Shown here in pieces: positions 9,001 through 17,187 of a DNA stretch of 57,912 nucleotides. The position numbers and the translations under genes are program-made. The notes under the pieces are model-generated. The model had not been told where the DNA came from and ran no database searches. It was given only the letters and a program-made list of their open reading frames with translations. This DNA is from Lachnospiraceae bacterium KH1T2 (GTDB lineage Bacteria; Bacillota; Clostridia; Lachnospirales; Lachnospiraceae). The stretch spans positions 1 to 57,912 of the forward strand of contig FOSY01000019.1 in the NCBI GenBank assembly GCA_900114405.1, written 5' to 3'. Positions within the stretch are counted from its first letter, which is position 1. Each line of letters opens with the position of its first letter.

Positions 9001-9748
9001 TGGTCGTTACTCCCTTGATGAGGAAGGTCTTGTCTATGCCGGTGGTGAGTGGGATGCAAGTAAATACACTACATACATCCCTGATGATGACAACATAATT
9101 CCGATAACTGATGAAGAATACTTCGAGGATGATATTATCGGGCTTCTTTGCGCATGGCTTAAGAAGGTATATGGTCCGGAGACTCTTGAGCAGAACCTTG
9201 ATTTTATCGCAAAGGCACTTGGTAAGAAGGGTGATACCTCACGAGAGATAATCAGAAATTATTTTGTATCTGATTTCTTCAAGGATCACTGCCAGACCTA
9301 TTCTGTTACAGGTTCCGGTAAGAGACCTATCTACTGGCTCTTTGATAGTGGAAAGCAGAACGGATTCAAGGCACTTATATATCTGCACAGATATAACGCT
9401 GATACTATCGGAAATCTCAGAGTGGACTATCTTCACAGAATGCAGCGTGTATACGAGTCTGAGATCAATCGCATGCAAGATATGATAGATCACAGCACCA
9501 ACAGCCGTGAAGTAGGTGCTGCCACAAAGCGTAAGGAAAAGCTGCAAAAACAGCTGAAAGAATGTCGTGATTATGATGAAAAGATAGCTCACCTTGCTCT
9601 TGCCAGAACAGAGCTTGACCTTGATGATGGTGTAAAGTACAACTACCGCAAAGTACAGCTCGCACAGGACGGTAAGTTCTACGAAGTACTTGCCGACAGC
9701 AAGGCAATCATGATGGACGAAAAGAAGTTTAAGAGCTTCAAAAAATGA
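6089..9748 (+). CDS. pglX: PglX (BrxX), BREX adenine-specific DNA methyltransferase
   Basis: A 1219-residue N6-adenine methyltransferase. The SAM-binding motif I is 'DPCMGSGHILVYAF' (about residues 329-342) and the catalytic motif IV is NPPY (about residue 512). PglX marks host DNA at the non-palindromic BREX site and supplies sequence specificity. The stretch from about 7640 to 8770 (residues 515-895, the target-recognition region) looks AT-richer, with more rare-type codons than the flanking parts, suggesting replacement by recombination. A long helical C-terminus follows. The RBS is GGAAAGG before ATG 6089. The stop overlaps an ATG at 9745, but the next gene probably starts at 9772. Confidence 0.93.
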   Translation: MNKTAIKNFAIWARNKLIVDIQYRAGLMGITAEEIKQPLPQSTGETQFFDIGTAEPYSITGEAIKQRASLVSAIQRKEKETDYSVAYKYIIEGVAYTWFNRLIAVRFMEINDYLPSHIRVLSSETGKMEPDLVTTPFDADLPFTDAEKQEIIRLKNDNQLDECFRLLFIKQCNALNEILPALFEKTSDYTEILLNISAIDKEGVVYHLVNDIPEDDFNIEKGGQVEIIGWMYQYYNTEPKNEAFAKSGKITKEEIPAVTQLFTPDWIVRYMVENSLGRIWVEGHPNDSLKANWKYFLEEAEQEPEVQKKLDEIHADYAKLTPEDIHFIDPCMGSGHILVYAFDVLMQIYESVGYSQRDAARSILENNLYGLDIDDRAYQMAYFAVMMKARQYNRRILSAETPCHVYSIQDSNNINRDQLKYFGADLSEFEKNNAMNQITGLLETFTDAKEYGSILDVQNYDWELLRRFVSKIGMDGQISFDTFGIDETQEKLMELVNIGETMARKYEVVVTNPPYMGGSGMVSLLVDFLNKNYKDEKTDLFAAFIKKCCLMTEENGLTSMVTMQSWMYLSSLEQLRYYVLKKNIINLLRIGYNSFPEMNSKVAQACSFNIRNSLIRDYQSKYYELNTGKLNDDKEAVFIKRLLANQFFIHKAEDFELIPNSPLAFSLSTALIDSFKGRKLTDFAKPRQGLATGENNRFLRLWFECDINRINFNMPSVEAAAESDVKWFPYNKGGDFRKWYGNNDYVVNWENNGFEIRHFYDEKGKLRSRPQNVEAYFHESVTWSKISTDTLAFRYKPQGHIFDVAGTSFFAEREQLRYLHGLCNSCVAMSILKTLSPTLNFEVGLIASLPIILQREYEGIVREKVEHTIQISKSDWDSFELSWEFAKHPLIKDGTKGGLISDKYKDWETECNNRFNQLKANEEELNRIFIDIYGLQDELTPEVEDKDVTVRKADLQRDIKSLLSYAVGCMFGRYSLDEEGLVYAGGEWDASKYTTYIPDDDNIIPITDEEYFEDDIIGLLCAWLKKVYGPETLEQNLDFIAKALGKKGDTSREIIRNYFVSDFFKDHCQTYSVTGSGKRPIYWLFDSGKQNGFKALIYLHRYNADTIGNLRVDYLHRMQRVYESEINRMQDMIDHSTNSREVGAATKRKEKLQKQLKECRDYDEKIAHLALARTELDLDDGVKYNYRKVQLAQDGKFYEVLADSKAIMMDEKKFKSFKK

Positions 9749-9771
9749 TAAATCACAGCAGGAGAGTAGTC

Positions 9772-10914
9772 ATGGCAAACAATATAGTTTTTAAACAAGA
9801 TGGTAATCTATTTGATGATGTAAGCGAAATCGTTGAATCAGCGCAGAAATTTGCATATCAATCTGTAGACAGAATTTTAGTTTTAAGAAATTGGCTTTTG
9901 GGAAAGCGTATTGCAACTGAAAATATGTTTGGAACAAGAGAAGATAGATATGGTGCAAAAATAATAGACGAATTGGCTAAACAACTTACAAAGCGATATG
10001 GAAAGGGCTTTGATAAAAGAAATCTGTACCGCTGTGTTAAATTTTATCAAATGTATCCAAAGATTGTGGCGACACTGTCACCACAATCTTTTAAAAAAAA
10101 CGAAAAGGAGATAGTGGGGACACTGTCGCCACTATCTATTGATAGCACTTTGCGTAGTGGAGTGACGTTTCCATTACTTTCATGGTCTCATTACTGTAGG
10201 CTAATGCAAGTTGCAGACGATAAGGCACGGGAATGGTATGAAAAAGAGGCGTTTGAACAAACGTGGTCATTAAGAACATTGAGACGTAACATTGATACTC
10301 AATATTATGATCGAATGCTTTTGTCAAATAATAAAATTGCAGTTGAAAATGAGATGAAACAGAATACTTCTAAGTATCAGCAAAAACTTGAATTTATCAG
10401 AAATCCGGTGATCGCTGAATTTTTGAATATGCAAGAGAATACGGATTATTTGGAATCTGATCTTGAAAGTGCAATTATAGGGAATCTTCAGAAATTTCTT
10501 ATGGAGTTAGGAAAAGGCTATGCTTTTGTAGCCAGACAACAGCATATTCATACTGAGAAGCAGGATTATTACATCGATTTAGTATTTTACAATTATATTT
10601 TAAAATGCTTCGTTTTGATTGACTTAAAAATCGGAAAAGTAACACATCAGGATGTTGGTCAAATGGACATGTACGTTCGTATGTATGATGAAATGAAGCG
10701 TAGCGAAGGAGATAATCCAACTTTGGGAATAGTTTTGTGCTCTGAAACAGATGAGGATATAGCCAGATATTCTGTAATGCATGAGAGTGAACAGCTATTT
10801 GCAGCAAAATATAAGCTGTGTTTACCATCAGAAGAAGAGTTGAAAGCTGAAATCGAAACACAAAAAGAAATATTCTATATGCAGCATCCAGAGTTACGGG
10901 AGAATAAGGGCTGA
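9772..10914 (+). CDS. DUF1016/YhcG-type PDDEXK nuclease embedded in the BREX operon
   Basis: About 380 residues from ATG 9772, chosen because AGGAGAG lies just before it; ATG 9745 has no such site. The N-terminal half is the DUF1016 helical domain ('VLRNWLLGKRI', 'LSWSHYCRLMQV'). The C-terminal half is a PDDEXK nuclease fold with 'YYIDLVFYNY...LKCFVLIDLKIGK'. The usual E-x-K is D-L-K here, a conservative change in a catalytic position. A tandem duplicated motif 'IV(A/G)TLSP' is encoded at about 10063-10138. DUF1016 proteins are found with defence and restriction loci; the exact substrate is unknown. The gene lies between pglX and pglZ, a place where accessory defence genes are inserted. Confidence 0.8.
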   Translation: MANNIVFKQDGNLFDDVSEIVESAQKFAYQSVDRILVLRNWLLGKRIATENMFGTREDRYGAKIIDELAKQLTKRYGKGFDKRNLYRCVKFYQMYPKIVATLSPQSFKKNEKEIVGTLSPLSIDSTLRSGVTFPLLSWSHYCRLMQVADDKAREWYEKEAFEQTWSLRTLRRNIDTQYYDRMLLSNNKIAVENEMKQNTSKYQQKLEFIRNPVIAEFLNMQENTDYLESDLESAIIGNLQKFLMELGKGYAFVARQQHIHTEKQDYYIDLVFYNYILKCFVLIDLKIGKVTHQDVGQMDMYVRMYDEMKRSEGDNPTLGIVLCSETDEDIARYSVMHESEQLFAAKYKLCLPSEEELKAEIETQKEIFYMQHPELRENKG

Positions 10915-10946
10915 ATATTACTAAGAGTTAGTCATTGGAGGATAAT

Positions 10947-13900
10947 GTGATAAATTTTTTTAATTTTATAAAATGTAAAATGAATACTATTTTTAGGATT
11001 AACTCTGAAACGGAAAGGAAGCCATATAGAAAGTATGAATCATTTTTGCCATCTGATGATATCGATAATGGGGAAGAATATATTGCTGCTCTTGATTGGG
11101 CAATAAACAAGTCTAACGCTCATAATATTGCCGTTTCCGGACCTTATAGTGCTGGTAAAAGTAGTGTGATAAAAAGTTATTTGAAAAGAGTAAACGACAA
11201 TAATTTTGTACGTATATCATTGGCAACATTTGCAGTCGAAGAATGTGATAATAATTTAAATGGATGTACTCCACAGCAGATAGAAGAGAGATTAGAAGCG
11301 GCGATACTGAAACAACTTTTTTATTCTGTAAGTTCAAATAAAATATCACAGAGTCGATTTAGAAAACTGCAAGTTAAGAGTGGAATCGGTACTTGTGCTA
11401 TGTCACTTGTTGTAACTGTAATGATGTGTACGGCTTTATACTTTATTTTTCCAGATAAGGTAAAGGAATTCGTAGATAAAATTGAGTCACTTAAAAATTT
11501 TAAATATCTAATTTATGCCGCAGTAACAGCTTCTTATACGTATGCAATTGTTAATTTGGTTGGATGGATTAGACGGAATGGTGGTATTAAGGAAATAAAT
11601 ATATTGGAGACCGCTTCAATACATGGGGATGAAGTTAGCGAGGAAACTATATTTAATAAGTACATGGATGAAATCGTCTATTTCTTTGAGGCGACAAAGA
11701 AAACCCTTGTAATTATCGAAGATTTAGATCGTTTCAATAATCCCAGTATTTTTATAGCACTTAGAGAACTTAATACCGTTCTTAACAATTATGAAACTAT
11801 AAAAAAGGATATAAAGTTTATTTATGCAATTAAAGATGATATGTTCAAAAAAGAGGGTGAACGTACAAAATTCTTTGATTTCATAATACCTATAGTACCG
11901 TATATCAGTTCGACAAATTCAGGAGATATTCTGTTAGAGAAGTTAGATGTTGATTCTGAAACAGGTAAAAGTAGAATATATGATATTTCTGAAAACTATG
12001 TATCACTTGTTTCGCCGTATATAAGAGATATTCGTGATTTAACAAGTATCTGTAATGAGTTTAATGTATTCAAAAATACTCTTAAAGGTAATCAGCAACT
12101 TGATCTTATAGATAAAAAAATGTTTTCAATGATCATATTCAAGAATCTTTATCCCAAGGATTTTGCAGACCTTGAGAGTGAGAGTTCTGAAAGTAGCATT
12201 AGGCTGGCATTTGAATGTAAAAGAAAGTTTATATCCGAAAGGAATTTACAATCTGAAGAAAAGAAGTCTGCTGAAAAAGATGTACTTGAAAAAATCGAAA
12301 ATGAAGGCTTAAAAAGTGTAAAGGAGTTAAAACTATCATTACTGAATTCCTTTACCAATTTTGAATTAGCAGTATATATGATTCGTTCTGAAAGAAATGC
12401 GTATTATCTAAAAGACGTATTACAGGATGATTTTGAGATTGAATTACTTAAGAAAGAAGGATTGAGAGTTTATTGGATAAATAATGGAAACAATTCTTGG
12501 ACCAATATAGATAACCCTATTGATTATGATAAAGGACATGGTGATTACTTTACAAGGATAGAAAGGATAAAAAAAGGTCTGGCAAAATGTAAGGAAGAAT
12601 CTCGTGCTAGGATTGAAAAATTCGAAAGAATAATGAATGAACTCAAATCATATTCAATTAAACGTGTGATTGAGGAATTTGGAATAGAATTTTTGGATGA
12701 GAAAGTTAGATCGAATGACCTTCTTGTTTTTCTTCTGCGACATGAATACATAGATGAGAGTTATGAAAATTATATTAACTATTTCCATCCGAACAGCCTA
12801 ACCAAGGAAGATATGAATTTTATCCTTGGAGTGAGAAACCATAGAAGTGTTGGTGATTATACATATAAAATCAATAGCCCAGGACGCGTATGCAGCAGGC
12901 TTCAAGATTATGAATTCAAGCAGGCTGAAGTATTGAATTATGACATAGTCGATTATATCTTGCAAAGTGGGAAAACTCATCAGATATCCGGCTTGTTTGA
13001 AAAGTTAAAAGATCAATCATCGGAAAGTATGGATTTTATCAAAGCATTTGTTGATAGAAATAATAATTTGGACAGGTTTTTCGAGAATATATGCCGTGAT
13101 AATGTATCCTTTTGGTATTTAGTAGTACATGATTCAGGTATTACTAAGGAAAAACGTTATAAATATCTCGAAAATATGCTTAAATTTGCAGATATTGATG
13201 ACATAAGAAAAATGAATTACGAACAGCGTGAAGAAGGGGAACCTATCGATGAAGACGAATCAATATCAGGATTACTGAAGAGTGACGTTGACGCTTTGAA
13301 GAAGATTTCAGAGGCACCTTTCGATAAAACTATTGCATTGATTGAAAACTTAGTAATTATATTTACTGACGTTGATGTAAATAATATTAATCCGGAAATT
13401 CAAAGAAAAATATTTGATGAGTACTATTATGAGCTGAATATCAATATGATAAGAAGGATCTTTGAATGGAAACAATCTGAATTGATAAATAACCTTATGA
13501 CTCAAAACTATACATCAATTCTAAAACTGGACTATGAGCCAATAAAAGAATATGTTCAAGACGATGATTGCTTTGAGGAATATGTGAGAAATGTTGTTCT
13601 TGCAATAGAATCCAATACATGTGAAAGCATAGAAAGCATAGAAGATATTATAGAACGTTTATATGATAAGCAAATTGATTTATGTAAGCAACTTATAGAT
13701 AAAGAGGATGCGATATGGTCAGATATAACGATATGTCTTTCTAAAGAAGATGCAACAAATGAAAAAGAAATATTGTGGAAAAAACTACTTGATTCTGACA
13801 AAGTAAGCCCATCTTGGGAAAATTATATTACATTTTATGATATGTTTGGACTAAAGAAAGAATTAGGAGATTTCTTTGAGCGACATATCGAAGATTTTTT

Positions 13901-14648
13901 ATCTGATTCAGATAATGAAGTCATAACAAGAGAGATTGTAATAGAATCGTTATTTATGGATCTTTCAGAAGAAAACTACAGAAAATATATAAGGACTTTT
14001 TCAATAAAAGACTGTGATGAATCAGTGCTTGATTTTGGAGTAATGAAAATTAATGTGCTGATTGAGGAAGGAGCACTTGCGTTTACTTTAGAAATATGGA
14101 ATCAAATAGGAGCAAAATATCCGGAGTTGCGAGTGAAATATGCAAAGGTAAACAGAGAAGCATTCATAAATTTGCTTGAAGAAATCGATATTACTGAATC
14201 TGAAATAAGTGCAATTATTTTGGATAATGAATTTTCTGAATTAGATAAGCAAGCGGTTTTAAGAAAACTTGATATTGAAAACATCAGTATGGATATGGCT
14301 TTAATAATGCGTAATATGAAATTTAAGCTAAATCGTGATTTAGCAGACGCTACATGGGAATTATTAGAAACAGATAAAAAGTATGCATTATTATTAAATC
14401 AGATTTCTTTATATAAAGATGATGAGCTTGCAGATATGTTTATGGAACTTGATGAGCCATATCATACGTTGGCTGACCGTTCAAGACACAAGTTTAAGCT
14501 AGCTGATACAGAATATAACAATAACCTTCTCAATGAGCTGAACAAACGAGAGTATATTACAAGTTTTACAAAAGACAAGGATAATCGGGAAGATGTACTT
14601 GTGGGATATGTAAAGCAGAGGAAGTCTACAACAGTAGTAGCAAATTAA
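10947..14648 (+). CDS. YobI-type membrane P-loop NTPase embedded in the BREX operon
   Basis: About 1233 residues. The start is GTG 10947, since GGAGG at 10937-10941 lies five bases before it; an earlier in-frame TTG overlaps that RBS. The Walker A is GPYSAGKSS (about residues 65-73). Two membrane segments follow (about 146-168 and 186-208). The Walker B is 'TLVIIEDLDRF' (about 252-262). This matches the YobI/KAP-like NTPase family, in which membrane helices interrupt the NTPase domain. The remaining 900 residues are acidic, helical and repetitive in character, with no domain I recognise. Composition is clearly more AT-rich than brxC or pglZ, suggesting separate acquisition. Its function is not known; membrane anchoring fits a damage or sensing role in defence. 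Confidence 0.75.
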   Translation: MINFFNFIKCKMNTIFRINSETERKPYRKYESFLPSDDIDNGEEYIAALDWAINKSNAHNIAVSGPYSAGKSSVIKSYLKRVNDNNFVRISLATFAVEECDNNLNGCTPQQIEERLEAAILKQLFYSVSSNKISQSRFRKLQVKSGIGTCAMSLVVTVMMCTALYFIFPDKVKEFVDKIESLKNFKYLIYAAVTASYTYAIVNLVGWIRRNGGIKEINILETASIHGDEVSEETIFNKYMDEIVYFFEATKKTLVIIEDLDRFNNPSIFIALRELNTVLNNYETIKKDIKFIYAIKDDMFKKEGERTKFFDFIIPIVPYISSTNSGDILLEKLDVDSETGKSRIYDISENYVSLVSPYIRDIRDLTSICNEFNVFKNTLKGNQQLDLIDKKMFSMIIFKNLYPKDFADLESESSESSIRLAFECKRKFISERNLQSEEKKSAEKDVLEKIENEGLKSVKELKLSLLNSFTNFELAVYMIRSERNAYYLKDVLQDDFEIELLKKEGLRVYWINNGNNSWTNIDNPIDYDKGHGDYFTRIERIKKGLAKCKEESRARIEKFERIMNELKSYSIKRVIEEFGIEFLDEKVRSNDLLVFLLRHEYIDESYENYINYFHPNSLTKEDMNFILGVRNHRSVGDYTYKINSPGRVCSRLQDYEFKQAEVLNYDIVDYILQSGKTHQISGLFEKLKDQSSESMDFIKAFVDRNNNLDRFFENICRDNVSFWYLVVHDSGITKEKRYKYLENMLKFADIDDIRKMNYEQREEGEPIDEDESISGLLKSDVDALKKISEAPFDKTIALIENLVIIFTDVDVNNINPEIQRKIFDEYYYELNINMIRRIFEWKQSELINNLMTQNYTSILKLDYEPIKEYVQDDDCFEEYVRNVVLAIESNTCESIESIEDIIERLYDKQIDLCKQLIDKEDAIWSDITICLSKEDATNEKEILWKKLLDSDKVSPSWENYITFYDMFGLKKELGDFFERHIEDFLSDSDNEVITREIVIESLFMDLSEENYRKYIRTFSIKDCDESVLDFGVMKINVLIEEGALAFTLEIWNQIGAKYPELRVKYAKVNREAFINLLEEIDITESEISAIILDNEFSELDKQAVLRKLDIENISMDMALIMRNMKFKLNRDLADATWELLETDKKYALLLNQISLYKDDELADMFMELDEPYHTLADRSRHKFKLADTEYNNNLLNELNKREYITSFTKDKDNREDVLVGYVKQRKSTTVVAN

Positions 14649-14658
14649 AGGAATAGAC

Positions 14659-17175
14659 ATGGCTGAATTAAACCTAAAACAAATCATAGATAGATTAAAT
14701 ACCGAGTTTACGGGCGAAACCCGTAAGCTTGTATTTTGGTATGACGATAAAGCTGAATTTGAAGAGGATATGGATTCGGTGGAGCTTGAAAATGCCAAAG
14801 TTTACAAGCTTGAGAAGGACAATCAGTTTTACACCAAATATTTTCTTGAAAGAGAAGATACCACAACAAATTATCTTATATATGCGCCATTTCCTAAGCC
14901 GGAGGTAAAGGATAACCATTTGGAAGATACACTGCTGTATTCCAAGAGGTTCTTTGCTGACAGGGCATCTCTTTTATCCGTAGATCTCGGAATCGAAGAA
15001 AAGTATAAGCATATCATCGAAAAGCATATCAAGTTCTTTGCAAATAAGGACAGAACACAGAGATTTTATGATCTTGAGATAGAGAATTTCAATGAGGAAA
15101 ACATCCTCACTGGGCTTCTTAGTGCTATCTGCAAGACAAAGACATGCTCTTTTGAAGAGGTTGTCCGTATAATTATTACTGAGGATAACATCGATGATAA
15201 CAAATACCTTGAAGAGATGGGTAAGTATGATTTGCAAGAAGCATTCTGGAGATTATGCGAGCAGCAATTTGGCTATGTGGATGCAGAGCCTTCACTTGAA
15301 CGATTAATCGTTACACTCTTTGTAACATATACTGCAAGATATCTGCATGGAGAGCTGCCGGCATCGTGGCGCAGCTTTGTATCAATGAAGCAGGGTAATG
15401 TGATTGCTTTCCTTGATAATCTTATGAATAGCGTGCTGTACAGAGATGATTATGACAGACTGTCTGCACACGTGGCTGCCGGATTAAAGGTAGAGGATAA
15501 TCTTTCAAAGTTTGCGCCGGAAGATATGGTTTATCTGGATACGTTCTCTTATGTGGATGAGCTGATTCTTAAATGGATAACAGGTCGTTTGCTATCAGAG
15601 GATGTTGGGGCAAAGCTCGATGATATGGATCTGCTTCGTATCTGTGACATGAGAAGTAAGAAACATTTCGGAGACAGGCATGAAAATGCATATCTGATGC
15701 TTGAGAATGCGATAACTATCGTAAATGCTGCAAATTATGGCGGCAATGATGATATGAAGAGCATCGTAAAAAAATATGAGACAGAAGATTACCTCATAGA
15801 TCAGGCATACCGAAAGTTCTATTATTATTATGATAAATTGGATGATTCATCAAATTATGAAAAATTACAGACACTTGTTGAAAATATTTATACAAACGAG
15901 TATCTGAATGATCTGATTCCAAGATGGAATACTGCATTTTGCGGGGAAGATGGGCTTGTTGTTCTGCCGTTACAGAGAAATTTCTACAATTCTTTTGTGA
16001 ATGCAGCAAAGGAAAGGACTGTAGTGATCATTTCTGATGCAATGAGATATGAAGTTGGTCAGGAATTATATATGCGTATGAAGGATGATCCGAGGTGCAC
16101 GGCAAAACTGTCACCGATGATGAGTTCACTGCCTTCATATACAAGACTTGGAATGGCTGCACTGCTCCCGCATAAGACTCTTGAATTAAGGGATAATTAT
16201 GAAGTATATGCAGATGGCATTTTGTGTAATGATTTAGCTGGACGACAGAATGTTTTGCAGGGACATAGTAAAGATAGTGTCTGCGTACAGTTTGACGATA
16301 TTAAAAACCTTAAGAAAACAGAGCTTAGAAGCATTTTTACTGGTAAGCAATCGGTTTATGTATATCATAATCAAATCGATGCCAGAGGCGATAAAGCAAA
16401 TACAGAGGATGAAGTATTTGTAGCGTGTGAAGAAGCTATAAAAGAGATCATGGATCTGATAAGGAAGATTTCATCAAATGCAAATACTTATAGATTTATA
16501 GTAACGTCGGATCATGGCTTTATTTATAAACGCGATAAGATTACGGAAAGCGACAAAATCGGTGGCGTGAGCGGAAAAGATGCCTGGATCAACCGTAGAT
16601 ACATAGTATCCAAGAATCAGATAAATGAGGATGGCGTTTCAAACATTGGTTTAGGCTATGTAATGGGAAATGATGACGATAAGGTTGTTTCATTCCCTAT
16701 GAGCAGTAATGTTTTCAAGGTGTCCGGCGGTGGACAGAATTATGTCCATGGTGGATCTTCGCCGCAGGAAATGATTATTCCGGTGATTGACATCAAGATG
16801 GAAAAGGGACACATGGAGACAAGACCGGTATCGATCAGTCTTGTAAGTATGGTACAGAAAATAACAAACCTCATCACGGGTATGGATTTCATACAGTCAG
16901 AACCGGTCAGCGACACTATAAAAGAGACAACATATCGTCTTGTATTTATGTCTGAGGATGATGAGCGTATTTCTAATGAGAATATCTATGTAGCAGACAG
17001 CAGAGAGCCGGATTCTGCAAAGAGAATATTCCGTTTGAGATTTAATTTCAAGAATCAGAAATATGATAAGAATAAACAGTATTACCTTGTAGTAACTGAC
17101 GACAATACAGGTCTTGAGTTATTCAGGCATCCGGTAATGATGGATCTGACATTTGCGGATGACTTTAACTGGTAA
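14659..17175 (+). CDS. pglZ: PglZ (BrxZ), BREX alkaline-phosphatase-superfamily protein
   Basis: An 838-residue protein of the PglZ family. The alkaline-phosphatase fold is marked by 'VVIISDAMRYEVGQEL' (about residues 454-469), which includes the metal-binding Asp, and by 'IVTSDHGFIYKR' (about residues 613-624), which carries the Asp-His metal ligands. PglZ is essential for type 1 BREX; its substrate is not established. It begins 10 bases after the YobI-type gene, with RBS AAAGGA. Codon and base use return to those of brxC, unlike the two genes just before it. Confidence 0.93.
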   Translation: MAELNLKQIIDRLNTEFTGETRKLVFWYDDKAEFEEDMDSVELENAKVYKLEKDNQFYTKYFLEREDTTTNYLIYAPFPKPEVKDNHLEDTLLYSKRFFADRASLLSVDLGIEEKYKHIIEKHIKFFANKDRTQRFYDLEIENFNEENILTGLLSAICKTKTCSFEEVVRIIITEDNIDDNKYLEEMGKYDLQEAFWRLCEQQFGYVDAEPSLERLIVTLFVTYTARYLHGELPASWRSFVSMKQGNVIAFLDNLMNSVLYRDDYDRLSAHVAAGLKVEDNLSKFAPEDMVYLDTFSYVDELILKWITGRLLSEDVGAKLDDMDLLRICDMRSKKHFGDRHENAYLMLENAITIVNAANYGGNDDMKSIVKKYETEDYLIDQAYRKFYYYYDKLDDSSNYEKLQTLVENIYTNEYLNDLIPRWNTAFCGEDGLVVLPLQRNFYNSFVNAAKERTVVIISDAMRYEVGQELYMRMKDDPRCTAKLSPMMSSLPSYTRLGMAALLPHKTLELRDNYEVYADGILCNDLAGRQNVLQGHSKDSVCVQFDDIKNLKKTELRSIFTGKQSVYVYHNQIDARGDKANTEDEVFVACEEAIKEIMDLIRKISSNANTYRFIVTSDHGFIYKRDKITESDKIGGVSGKDAWINRRYIVSKNQINEDGVSNIGLGYVMGNDDDKVVSFPMSSNVFKVSGGGQNYVHGGSSPQEMIIPVIDIKMEKGHMETRPVSISLVSMVQKITNLITGMDFIQSEPVSDTIKETTYRLVFMSEDDERISNENIYVADSREPDSAKRIFRLRFNFKNQKYDKNKQYYLVVTDDNTGLELFRHPVMMDLTFADDFNW

Positions 17176-17187
17176 GGGGAGAATATC

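Noticed and set aside
9745..9771. ATG 9745 as start of the DUF1016 nuclease
   Set aside because: It overlaps the pglX stop but has no ribosome site, while ATG 9772 follows AGGAGAG and begins the conserved domain.
10063..10138. Phase-variable simple repeat in the nuclease gene
   Set aside because: Only two imperfect copies with a long unit that keeps the frame; slippage on/off switching is unlikely.
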